Positions 9,101-16,092 of a DNA stretch of 64,000 bases are shown here, piece by piece (positions within the stretch are counted from its first letter, which is position 1; every line of letters starts with the position of its first letter). The stretch lies in assembly GCA_021773115.1 (NCBI GenBank), contig JAJFKS010000005.1:62001-126000 (forward strand), given 5' to 3'. Source of the DNA: Woeseiaceae bacterium (GTDB lineage Bacteria > Pseudomonadota > Gammaproteobacteria > Steroidobacterales > Woeseiaceae). A program made the position numbers and the translations under genes. The notes beneath the pieces were generated by a model. It was not told the DNA's origin. It worked only from the letters and a program-made list of their open reading frames with translations, and did no database searches.

Positions 9101-10450
9101 ATGACTGACAAAAAGAACCCTGCGTTTCCACGTATCCGACTCGCTTCGCAGATCGCCTGTCTCCTGGTTGTCTTGTTCACCAGCCAGGCAATGGCGGAAA
9201 ATTTCCTTGTCGGCACACAGCAAGATTACGCAAAGGCAGTCGAGGCGGCACAGCCGGGCGACACGATTGCGCTGGCCAGTGGCGAGTGGCGCGACTTCGA
9301 AATCCTTTTTAGCGGTGAAGGAACGGCAGAACAGCCGATTACCCTGACCGCAGAGACAAAGGGGGAGGTCGTAATCGCAGGCCGCTCCAATTTGCGGCTC
9401 GCGGGTAATTACCTTGTCGTTTCGGGTTTGGTGTTCAAGGATGGCCATTCGCCGGGGAGTTCCGTTATTGCATTTCGAGCTGCCGAGGACGATCTCGCTA
9501 ACTACTCCCGGGTAACGGAGGTGGTCGTCGAAGACTTCAACAAGCCGGGCGAGCGTGACCGGGACTCCTGGGTGCACATGTACGGCAAGCATAATCGCCT
9601 CGACCACAGCTACTTCGCGGGCAAGACCAACCTCGGCTCCACGATTGGCGTAGAACTGAATGACGAAGGCAGCCTGAAGAATCACCATCGGATCGATCAC
9701 AACTTCTTCGGACCGAGGCCGGAGCTCGGTTTCAACGGTGGGGAGACTATCCGGATCGGCAACAGCTGGTCTTCGATGAATGATTCATTGACCTTGGTTA
9801 AAAACAACCTGTTTTATCGCTGCGATGGGGAACACGAGATCATCTCGAACAAATCAGGCGGCAATATTTATCGTGGCAATCTTTTTCTCGAGTCGCGGGG
9901 CACGCTGACAATGCGACACGGCAACAACACCTTGGTCGAGAGGAACGTTTTTATTGGCAATCAGGTTCCTGACACCGGGGGTGTTCGCGTCATCAACAAA
10001 GGCCAGGTTGTACGCAACAATTACATGCATGGCCTGACCGGGGAGCGGTTCCGCGGTGGCCTGGTGGTTATGAATGGCGTCCCGAATTCACCGTTGAATC
10101 GTTATCACCAGGTTGACAATGCCCTGATCGAGAATAACTCGATCATCGACGTCAATTTCGTTGAGTTCGCAGCTGGCAGTGACGAGGAGCGCACGCTGCC
10201 GCCGATCAACAGCGTCTTTCACGCGAATCTGGTTTTCAATGCCGATGGACGGGATAACGTCAGAAAGCATGACGACATCTCCGGCATCAAATTCACCGGC
10301 AACTCGATCCACCAGGACATCGAACTGGTGACAGCCGCGAATGGGCTTCTTTACCCGGCCGACCCGGCGCTTGCGAGCGTTGGAGCCGCTAAGAATCTCA
10401 AGGTTCTCGACAGGTCGGATGTCGGACCATCCTGGTATGCCAAGCCCTGA
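9101..10450 (+). CDS. PL6 alginate lyase
   Basis: 449 aa from ATG 9101, which has a GGTGG site and a clean Sec signal peptide ending SQAMA (residue 32); the longer frame from 9044 would hide that signal. It is a right-handed parallel beta-helix of the PL6/chondroitinase-B family, recognisable by EQPITLTAE, the Ca-site segment CDGEHEIISNKSGGN (about 241-255) and TLTMRHGN (about 268-275). K251 and R272 occupy the positions of the catalytic Lys and Arg. PL6 enzymes cut alginate, often poly-MG or poly-G, in the periplasm. The single-domain length fits the ordinary PL6 class rather than two-domain forms. Its stop abuts that of the convergent TonB receptor with no gap. Confidence 0.93.
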   Translation: MTDKKNPAFPRIRLASQIACLLVVLFTSQAMAENFLVGTQQDYAKAVEAAQPGDTIALASGEWRDFEILFSGEGTAEQPITLTAETKGEVVIAGRSNLRLAGNYLVVSGLVFKDGHSPGSSVIAFRAAEDDLANYSRVTEVVVEDFNKPGERDRDSWVHMYGKHNRLDHSYFAGKTNLGSTIGVELNDEGSLKNHHRIDHNFFGPRPELGFNGGETIRIGNSWSSMNDSLTLVKNNLFYRCDGEHEIISNKSGGNIYRGNLFLESRGTLTMRHGNNTLVERNVFIGNQVPDTGGVRVINKGQVVRNNYMHGLTGERFRGGLVVMNGVPNSPLNRYHQVDNALIENNSIIDVNFVEFAAGSDEERTLPPINSVFHANLVFNADGRDNVRKHDDISGIKFTGNSIHQDIELVTAANGLLYPADPALASVGAAKNLKVLDRSDVGPSWYAKP

Positions 10451-12592
10451 TTAGAACTGCCCTCGCAACCCTAGGATGTACTCCCGTCCGTTTAGTCTTT
10501 CACGCCACTCGTCTCGCAGTGGGATTCCATCTGCGATGTGCCCATCGTACCGGGTCCTTTCCCGGACATTAGCGACCTCTATGGAGTTGCGCACCTGGAA
10601 ATAGATCGTCAGCGGGCCATCGGTCGGTCGATACTGCAGGGTAAAATTAACCTTTGGATCTTTCCGCAATTCCCGTTGACTGTAGTCAATATCAGTATCG
10701 TATCTATAACTGCGCCACCCGATGTCGAAGAGGTAGTTGAGGCGCCACCTGGTAATTTCGTGGCGAAAGCTCAAATCGACTTCGTGTTTGGCAGTGTCGT
10801 TCATTACTCTGCTGTTGCCCGTGAAGGCGTCGACCGTATTTGAATCGCGACGCATGTATACAAGGTCAACCACCGCACCTCGTACGCCGATATTGTCCAG
10901 TCTGAAGCTTCCTTTCAGTTCGACTCCGTAAACTTCCGCGTCATCAATATTGCCAGGCCCGGATACGTCGGGCAGGATCTCGATGAGGTCAATGTGGTCT
11001 TCAATGTTGTTGAAGAAACCTTTGGCGCTAACGACTCCCAGATCTCCGCCGAGGCGGTGTTCGTAGGTAACGGCATACTCCCACGCCTTCTCCGGCTCGA
11101 GGTTCGGATTGCCGCCGACAATTCGATTCTCATCTGCGTCGAAGCTCACGATGAAGTCGCCGAAGTCCAGTTGGCTAACGGTTCTTTCTACCGTGGCACG
11201 CACTTGATCGCTGCCGTTCAGGTCCCATCGGAAGTCCAACCGTGGCTTGTAATATGTAAATTCCCTCGAGTTGTCCACATCCAGGCCGAGCTGCTCAATC
11301 TGCGAACGTTCGATGTTCAGCGCGCTTTCGAGAACCATGTTGCTCGCCGGGATCCAGAAAAACGTTGCGAACAGTTCGTAACGATCTTCAATCACTTCGG
11401 AATCGGAGTTACTTAGAGGAATTTCCACGAGACCGCCGTCGGGCTCTTGTTCAAACAGGCGCACTGACTTCTCAAGTGAATTGGCGGCACCTTCCAGGCC
11501 GACCTCAAAGCTGTTGCTTTGTGCGACCGGCCAGCTGTAGGAACTGCGTATTATCTTTTCTGTTTGCTTTTCCTGCTCCTCAACTAACGCGTCACCCGGA
11601 AGGCTGCCCAAAGTACTCGACGTCCGGGAAACGGAGTTGAAACTGTCGCCGTCCTCACTGGTGAGAATTACTCGTGTTTTCAGCTGGCCCGGCCCGAATT
11701 TGTTAACCAGGTCTCCGCCAAACTCCCAACCGAATTCGTCGCTCTCCTCAACCTCCAGGGTGGAAATCGTTTCGCCGCTTTCGGGAATCATTGCTACCCG
11801 GTACCGATCTTCGGTTTCCTTTTCGTTGCCTGCCTGCCCATTGAGGTTCAATACATCGGAGTTCCCGAAGGTCCACGACCCCGATGCATTCAGCTTGGTT
11901 GCATCGTGGGCCTTTGGCATGACCGAATGGCGTGTTTTGGTAATCGTGCCAGTCAAAGCATCTCTGAACTCCTCGGCCTCGTAACTGGTGTCCCCGCGGT
12001 TATAGGGCCCATATTCTGCGCTGAGCAGGTAATTCAGGCTGCCACGGGAACCACTATAGGAAACCAGCCCGTCACCCCGCACTTGTCCTTTGCCGTAGTT
12101 TCCCAAGTGGGCTTGCCAGGATCCGCTTCCGCTTGCAGCGCTTTCGGACAGAATGATGTTGATCAGAATTCCGTCACTGCGAACGTCGAGCCCGGAAGCG
12201 GTACCTCGAATGAGGTCGATCCGAGTGACATTGCGAGCTTGAATTCGTTGCAACGCAGTCGAGATGCTAATGCTCTTTCCGGAAAAGCGCTTGCCGTTAA
12301 TCAGAACCTGATCACCGCCCGAACCGAAGCCGCGATCTGGCCCACCTCCACCACCGCCTCCGCTTTCGTCCGGCACGATATCGGCGGTGCCCGGAATCCA
12401 CCGCAGCATGTCCTGGGCGGTAATCGGGCTGTACTGATCGAAAAACCGCGCATCGTAGGAGACCGTTGCGCCGTCCTCAGACGTAGTTACCCCGCCCAGC
12501 GAAACATCATCAGCCGAGAGTGCCGCAGTTGTAATAAGCAGTAGCGTAGCCGCCGATATCGATCGTATAGCAGCAGTGATTGTTCCTTCCAT
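10451..12592 (-). CDS. TonB-dependent receptor with Gly-rich plug loop
   Basis: 713 aa from ATG 12592. A longer frame begins at GTG 12634, but that lies only 18 bp from a putative regulatory repeat and upstream of a possible -10 (TACGAT, 12631-12626), and the shorter start gives a standard signal peptide ending ALSADD. The plug contains QDMLRWIPGTADIV, then a run of seven glycines and GFGSGGDQVLINGKR, then RIDLIRGTASGLDVRSDG; the barrel ends in a C-terminal Phe (LRGQF). Lying between PL6 and GntP in the alginate block, it is the best candidate for uptake of alginate oligomers across the outer membrane (inference). The Gly-rich insertion in the plug is unusual. Confidence 0.9.
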   Translation of the reverse strand: MEGTITAAIRSISAATLLLITTAALSADDVSLGGVTTSEDGATVSYDARFFDQYSPITAQDMLRWIPGTADIVPDESGGGGGGGPDRGFGSGGDQVLINGKRFSGKSISISTALQRIQARNVTRIDLIRGTASGLDVRSDGILINIILSESAASGSGSWQAHLGNYGKGQVRGDGLVSYSGSRGSLNYLLSAEYGPYNRGDTSYEAEEFRDALTGTITKTRHSVMPKAHDATKLNASGSWTFGNSDVLNLNGQAGNEKETEDRYRVAMIPESGETISTLEVEESDEFGWEFGGDLVNKFGPGQLKTRVILTSEDGDSFNSVSRTSSTLGSLPGDALVEEQEKQTEKIIRSSYSWPVAQSNSFEVGLEGAANSLEKSVRLFEQEPDGGLVEIPLSNSDSEVIEDRYELFATFFWIPASNMVLESALNIERSQIEQLGLDVDNSREFTYYKPRLDFRWDLNGSDQVRATVERTVSQLDFGDFIVSFDADENRIVGGNPNLEPEKAWEYAVTYEHRLGGDLGVVSAKGFFNNIEDHIDLIEILPDVSGPGNIDDAEVYGVELKGSFRLDNIGVRGAVVDLVYMRRDSNTVDAFTGNSRVMNDTAKHEVDLSFRHEITRWRLNYLFDIGWRSYRYDTDIDYSQRELRKDPKVNFTLQYRPTDGPLTIYFQVRNSIEVANVRERTRYDGHIADGIPLRDEWRERLNGREYILGLRGQF

Positions 12593-12625
12593 CAGAAATC
12601 TTTTGACACCTGTCCAAAAGCCGTC

Positions 12626-12631
12626 ATCGTA
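12626..12631 (-). promoter_or_regulatory. Possible -10 box of the TonB receptor gene
   Basis: On the minus strand the sequence reads TGTACGAT, an extended -10-like element, 22 nt beyond the proximal GTCAC of site C. It would place transcription initiation just downstream of GTG 12634 and so supports the ATG 12592 start. Evidence is by eye only. Confidence 0.25.
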
Positions 12632-12651
12632 CACTCACGTCGCAAATTCCC

Positions 12652-12667
12652 GTGACAAACGTGTGAC
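12652..12667 (-). promoter_or_regulatory. 11-bp-phased direct repeat GTCAC-N6-GTCAC (site C)
   Basis: On the plus strand GTGAC occurs at 12652-12656 and 12663-12667; read toward the TonB receptor gene this is GTCAC-N6-GTCAC, within a longer repeat TTTGTCAC. It has the same phasing and reading direction as sites A and B. Likely bound by the OmpR-type regulator encoded at 23383 (inference); a PhoB-type Pho box is an alternative reading. Confidence 0.55.
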
Positions 12668-12687
12668 AAAACGACTCGCCAGATGGG

Positions 12688-14046
12688 CTATACGAGCGGC
12701 AGAAGCCAGGACATCAAAACGACCTGAAGAAGTCCAACCAGGGAAATCGTCGCGAGTAAGAACGTCCAGGTCTGCAACGCTTCTTTTTCAGTAAATCCGC
12801 TCATTCGGGCAACGATCCAAAAACCACTGTCATTCATCCACGAGATAGTCATCGAGCCGAATCCAATGGACAGCAAGATGTATACGGGGTGGTACGCAAG
12901 CTCGGCATCCGGGCCGATCAAGGCGGCCATGATCGCGCTTGATGTGATCATTGAAACAGTGCTGGAGCCTTGCGCAGTCTTCATGACTGCAGCAATCAAC
13001 CAGGCAAGAAGTATGTAATGTATGCTGAAACCGTCAGTGGCCAGTCTTATCGCGTCGCCAATTCCGCTGTGCTTAATCATTGCTCCGTATGCACCACCGG
13101 CGCTTGTTATCAATATGATAATCCCCGCAATCTGCAGCGGTTTCGATATCTCCCGCCAGAGCTCCTGGCTTCCGAGTTTTTGCGTCGAAGCCCACAGATA
13201 CAAAGCGATGATCGCGCCTACGCTCATTGCAAGATTCTTATTCCCAAGGATAGCTACCCAATCGGGCAGATCGCCTGTCAAAACATTGACGATAGACGCA
13301 AGACTAATCATCGCAATCGGCATCACGATCGGAAGCATGGAAAGCAGTATTGAAGGCGGATGCTGAACTGTCGCAACACTCGCATCTGCGACTCTTACGG
13401 GGATATTCAATTTTTCATTGAGTCGTTTTGCAACTTTCAGCGTTACCACCACCGGTAAAATCCCGGCGAGGAGTCCCGCCAAAATTACAACGCCCAGATC
13501 AATGCTCAGCGCTTCAGCCATTATTAACGGGCCAGGAGTTGGTGGAACAATGCTGTGAGAAATAGCCGCGCCGCCGCAGATCGCCGTGACGTATAGTACG
13601 AAGTCCTTGCCAGTCTTTAGGGCAAGCGTAATACCCAGCGGGATGAGCAGGAAGAAAACCGTATCAAAGAAGACCGGGATTGACAGGACAAAGCCACCGA
13701 TAACCAGTGCCAGCGCAGCCCTGCTGGCCCCAAGAGTTTTCAGCAGCCAATTTACAATTTGTTCTGCCGCTCCGCTTTTCATCATGGCGGTACCGATTAC
13801 AGCGGCCAGTGCAATTACCCATGCTATTTTTCCAGCCACTACACCAAATTCTTGCATGGGCAATTCGAGAGCCGTAATCGCAGAGATCTGCCCAGCGATA
13901 ACGGGCAGTGCCGGAGAAATCAGGCCTACAAATATTGCAGTCAGGATGAGCGCAATAAACGGATGGAAGCGTAGTTTGGTAATCAGGTAGACAACTACAA
14001 CTAAGCTTGTAGCAAGTACAGCAAAGGGCCAATAATCAGAATTCAT
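12688..14046 (-). CDS. GntP family sugar-acid:H+ permease
   Basis: 452-aa polytopic inner-membrane protein with about 12 to 14 hydrophobic segments. Family landmarks are RFHPFIALILTAIFVGL near the N terminus, IPVFFDTVFFLLIPLG, HSIVPPTPGPL (a conserved GntP loop) and AQGSSTVSMITSSAI. GntP members carry D-gluconate, fructuronate, glycerate or related acids with protons. Given its place between the alginate receptor and the SDR/hydratase operon, the substrate could be KDG, DEH or a product of these; gluconate is equally possible because gluconokinase and Gnd are encoded later in the window. The start at 14046 has a GGAG site. It reads toward the TonB receptor gene, whose start lies about 95 bp away. 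Confidence 0.9.
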   Translation of the reverse strand: MNSDYWPFAVLATSLVVVVYLITKLRFHPFIALILTAIFVGLISPALPVIAGQISAITALELPMQEFGVVAGKIAWVIALAAVIGTAMMKSGAAEQIVNWLLKTLGASRAALALVIGGFVLSIPVFFDTVFFLLIPLGITLALKTGKDFVLYVTAICGGAAISHSIVPPTPGPLIMAEALSIDLGVVILAGLLAGILPVVVTLKVAKRLNEKLNIPVRVADASVATVQHPPSILLSMLPIVMPIAMISLASIVNVLTGDLPDWVAILGNKNLAMSVGAIIALYLWASTQKLGSQELWREISKPLQIAGIIILITSAGGAYGAMIKHSGIGDAIRLATDGFSIHYILLAWLIAAVMKTAQGSSTVSMITSSAIMAALIGPDAELAYHPVYILLSIGFGSMTISWMNDSGFWIVARMSGFTEKEALQTWTFLLATISLVGLLQVVLMSWLLPLV

Positions 14047-14169
14047 ATTCGCTTCATCTCCTCGATGCGATCACGATCGACAATGCGTATATTCGTGGAC
14101 GCTTTAAACTGACGTATTCGAGATAAACACTATCGTGCGAATGTAGAGTTTTTGGAAACGAATCGTCTC
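14047..14169. other. Upstream region of GntP permease
   Basis: Divergent spacer between the GntP start and the broken tRNA. No clear palindrome or coding frame is seen; the promoter of GntP must lie here. Confidence 0.4.
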
Positions 14170-14227
14170 GCGGGTGTGGTTCAACGGTGGGACATCAGCT
14201 TCCCAGGCTGAGAATGAGGGTTCGATT
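14170..14227 (+). pseudogene. Truncated tRNA-Gly (anticodon CCC)
   Basis: Reads as the 5' three-quarters of a tRNA-Gly: acceptor 5' strand GCGGGTG (14170-14176), D stem GTTC/GGAC around AACGGTG, anticodon stem TCAGC/GCTGA with loop TTCCCAG (anticodon CCC, 14102+100 to 14104+100, i.e. 14202-14204), 5' T-stem strand GAGGG (14216-14220) and T loop TTCGATT (14221-14227). The 3' T-stem strand and the 3' acceptor strand, expected as CCCTC and CACCCGC, are missing: the sequence continues ACAGTCAGTG. The molecule could not fold into a working tRNA. Loss exactly at the T loop is where tRNA-targeting integrases cut, so this may be a recombination scar. Confidence 0.75.
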
Positions 14228-14382
14228 ACAGTCAGTGCTCAATGTCATCGAGAGATTCTTGTTGATTTTCGTCGGCGCTGTGTATCCGAGGACAGAGTTG
14301 TAGGAAATTCAATGGCTGATATAGTACAGGCATGGTAAATTGGGCTGAACAAACAGTCAACCAATTTATCAGAAAGCCGCTC

Positions 14383-14400
14383 AAATTGGTATACACAATT
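14383..14400. promoter_or_regulatory. UxuR/ExuR-like operator
   Basis: AAATTGGTATACACAATT matches the gammaproteobacterial UxuR/ExuR consensus AAATTGGTATACCAATTT at 15 of 18 positions, including the whole left half and centre. It lies just upstream of the hydratase/SDR/ABC operon. The FadR/UxuR-type protein at 49681-50442 is the likely ligand-responsive repressor (inference). Confidence 0.6.
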
Positions 14401-14424
14401 GGTCTAGAGATGTTGAGATTGCAA

Positions 14425-15270
14425 ATGAACTCAGAAATCAAGAAGAACGTTTATGAGGTTGCCTCACTCTCGGAGCGAGACGACGCGATCTCCGCATGTC
14501 TGGTTGAGGCTCGACTGAGTGCCAGCCCTTTGGCCGATTTTCCCGACCGCCTACCTGAGACTCTCGGGCAGGCCTATGCGATTCAGGCTGCTTCGATCGG
14601 TCGGTGGCCGGAAGAGGTCGCGGGTTGGAAAGTCGCCATGATGCCCCCGGCGGATCGTGAGCGATTTCCAGATGAGCGTCTGGCCGGGCCTGTTTTTAGC
14701 TCCTCGTTTCACCGGGTGGAGGGCAGTTCGTGCAAGTCGACGCCGGTCTACGAGGGCGGATTTGCGGCGGTCGAAGCCGAGTTTGTCCTGGAACTGGGTA
14801 CAACGGTGCCTCCGCTGGGCCGCGGCTATTCCGATGAAGAATTGAGCGAACTTGTAGCAGCAGCTTATTGCGGTGCAGAAATAGCGAGCAGCCCCATGGC
14901 CGGAGCCAACAAGAACGGAGCGATGTCGATCATCTCCGATTTCGGTTGTAATGCCGGCGTGATGGTCGGTCCGGAAATACCGGACTGGGCTTTGCGACCT
15001 TTGGACTCTATGCCCGTCACTGTCACCGTGGACGACGCCGTCGTTGGTGAGAAGACTGCCGCGGCGATTCCGGGAGGCCCGCTGCAGGCGCTGCGGTTCC
15101 TGCTCGGCCACTGCGCCGCTCGGGGCATCGAGCTTCCCGCCGGTGCTCGGGTTTCCTCCGGCGCGGTTACGGGCGTGCACGCTGTGCAATTGAACTCGTT
15201 GGCGCGGGTCGACTTCGGGCCATTCGGCTGGTTTGAGCTTACCTTCGAGCCGATGAGTCCTCGGAAGTAG
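14425..15270 (+). CDS. 2-keto-4-pentenoate hydratase / FAH-superfamily enzyme
   Basis: 281 aa from ATG 14425; in-frame ATGs at 14410 and 14332 also exist, but the latter would put the operator inside the gene. Cytoplasmic, MhpD-like: GWKVAMM (about 66-72), AVEAEFVLEL with the acidic metal ligands (about 117-126), AAYCGAEIASS, SDFGCNAGVMVG and SSGAVTGVHAV near the end. Family reactions are metal-dependent hydration or C-C cleavage of 2-oxo acids. Directly followed by an SDR, it recalls the non-phosphorylative route in which a 2-keto-3-deoxy sugar acid is oxidised by an SDR and the diketo acid cleaved by an FAH-type hydrolase; that would offer a KdgK/Eda-free path for KDG. This role is inference. 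Confidence 0.8.
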   Translation: MNSEIKKNVYEVASLSERDDAISACLVEARLSASPLADFPDRLPETLGQAYAIQAASIGRWPEEVAGWKVAMMPPADRERFPDERLAGPVFSSSFHRVEGSSCKSTPVYEGGFAAVEAEFVLELGTTVPPLGRGYSDEELSELVAAAYCGAEIASSPMAGANKNGAMSIISDFGCNAGVMVGPEIPDWALRPLDSMPVTVTVDDAVVGEKTAAAIPGGPLQALRFLLGHCAARGIELPAGARVSSGAVTGVHAVQLNSLARVDFGPFGWFELTFEPMSPRK

Positions 15271-15323
15271 CGTGCGTTACATCTCAATCATTTCAATCAC
15301 AGATGAACCGGGGAGGGAATTTT

Positions 15324-16082
15324 ATGGACATGTTTAGTCTCGAAGGACGAACGGCGCTGATTACAGGTGCTTCGCGCGGCATCGGGTATGCGCTCGCGAG
15401 CGCTTTGGCGAACGCCGGCGCCGCCGTGGTCCTGAACGGCAGGTCCGAAGCTGCGTTGGAAGACGCGGCCGAAACCCTGCGTGCCACAGGAGCTGAAGTC
15501 AGTATTGAGTTGTTCGATGTCACCGACGCTGCTGCCATTCGAGCTGGCGTGGCGCGAATCGAGGAGCGCTCACCAATCAATATACTGGTTAACAACGCCG
15601 GTATGCAGCGCCGCGCACCGCTGGAGTCTTTCGACGACGACGATTGGCGGGCGATAATGTCAACGAATCTCGACGGTGTTTATTACGTCAGCAAGTCAGT
15701 CGCGCCGTTTATGATCGCGCGCGGCAGCGGCAAGATCATCAACATTGGCAGTGTACAGTGCGGGCTTGGGCGGCCGACTATTGCCCCGTACACGGCGTCC
15801 AAAGGTGCGGTTCGGACGCTTACCATGGGCATGTGCGCCGATTGGGCGAAGCACGGCATCCAGGCGAACGTGATCGCGCCCGGCTACTTCGATACAACAC
15901 TCAACAAGGCCTTGGTCGAAGACAAGGATTTCGATGAGTGGCTCCGAAAGCGGACGCCGGCAGGACGATGGGGAAAGCTGGAAGACCTGCATGGTGCGGC
16001 GGTATTTCTTGCCTCGCCTGCCGCCGACTTCATCAATGGCCAGACGATCTATGTCGATGGTGGCATCGTGGCCGTAGTCTAG
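15324..16082 (+). CDS. SDR oxidoreductase (gluconate 5-dehydrogenase-like)
   Basis: 252 aa from ATG 15324, which has a GGAGGG site; an upstream in-frame ATG (15303) precedes that site. Classical SDR: cofactor motif TGASRGIG, NNAG, catalytic Ser in INIGSVQC, YTASKGA (Tyr-x3-Lys) and the C-terminal DGGI. Closest in style to gluconate 5-dehydrogenase and 2-deoxy-gluconate 3-dehydrogenase (KduD) enzymes. The sugar-acid setting suggests oxidation or reduction of KDG, DEH or gluconate. It lies about 50 bp after the hydratase and 10 bp before the ABC binding-protein gene, so all are probably one transcript under the UxuR-like operator. Confidence 0.88.
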   Translation: MDMFSLEGRTALITGASRGIGYALASALANAGAAVVLNGRSEAALEDAAETLRATGAEVSIELFDVTDAAAIRAGVARIEERSPINILVNNAGMQRRAPLESFDDDDWRAIMSTNLDGVYYVSKSVAPFMIARGSGKIINIGSVQCGLGRPTIAPYTASKGAVRTLTMGMCADWAKHGIQANVIAPGYFDTTLNKALVEDKDFDEWLRKRTPAGRWGKLEDLHGAAVFLASPAADFINGQTIYVDGGIVAVV

Positions 16083-16092
16083 GGAGACTCTG

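Noticed and set aside
8987-9700. 237-codon minus-strand frame over the PL6 start
   Set aside because: Antisense to PL6 and would cover the regulatory repeat; no domain seen.
11906-12544. 212-codon plus-strand frame inside the TonB receptor gene
   Set aside because: Antisense to a clear plug and barrel sequence; no recognisable domain or ribosome site.
14551-15189. 212-codon minus-strand frame
   Set aside because: Antisense to the FAH-type enzyme, low-complexity Arg/His-rich translation.
15303-15323. Upstream ATG of the SDR gene
   Set aside because: The GGAGGG ribosome site lies after this ATG and in front of ATG 15324.
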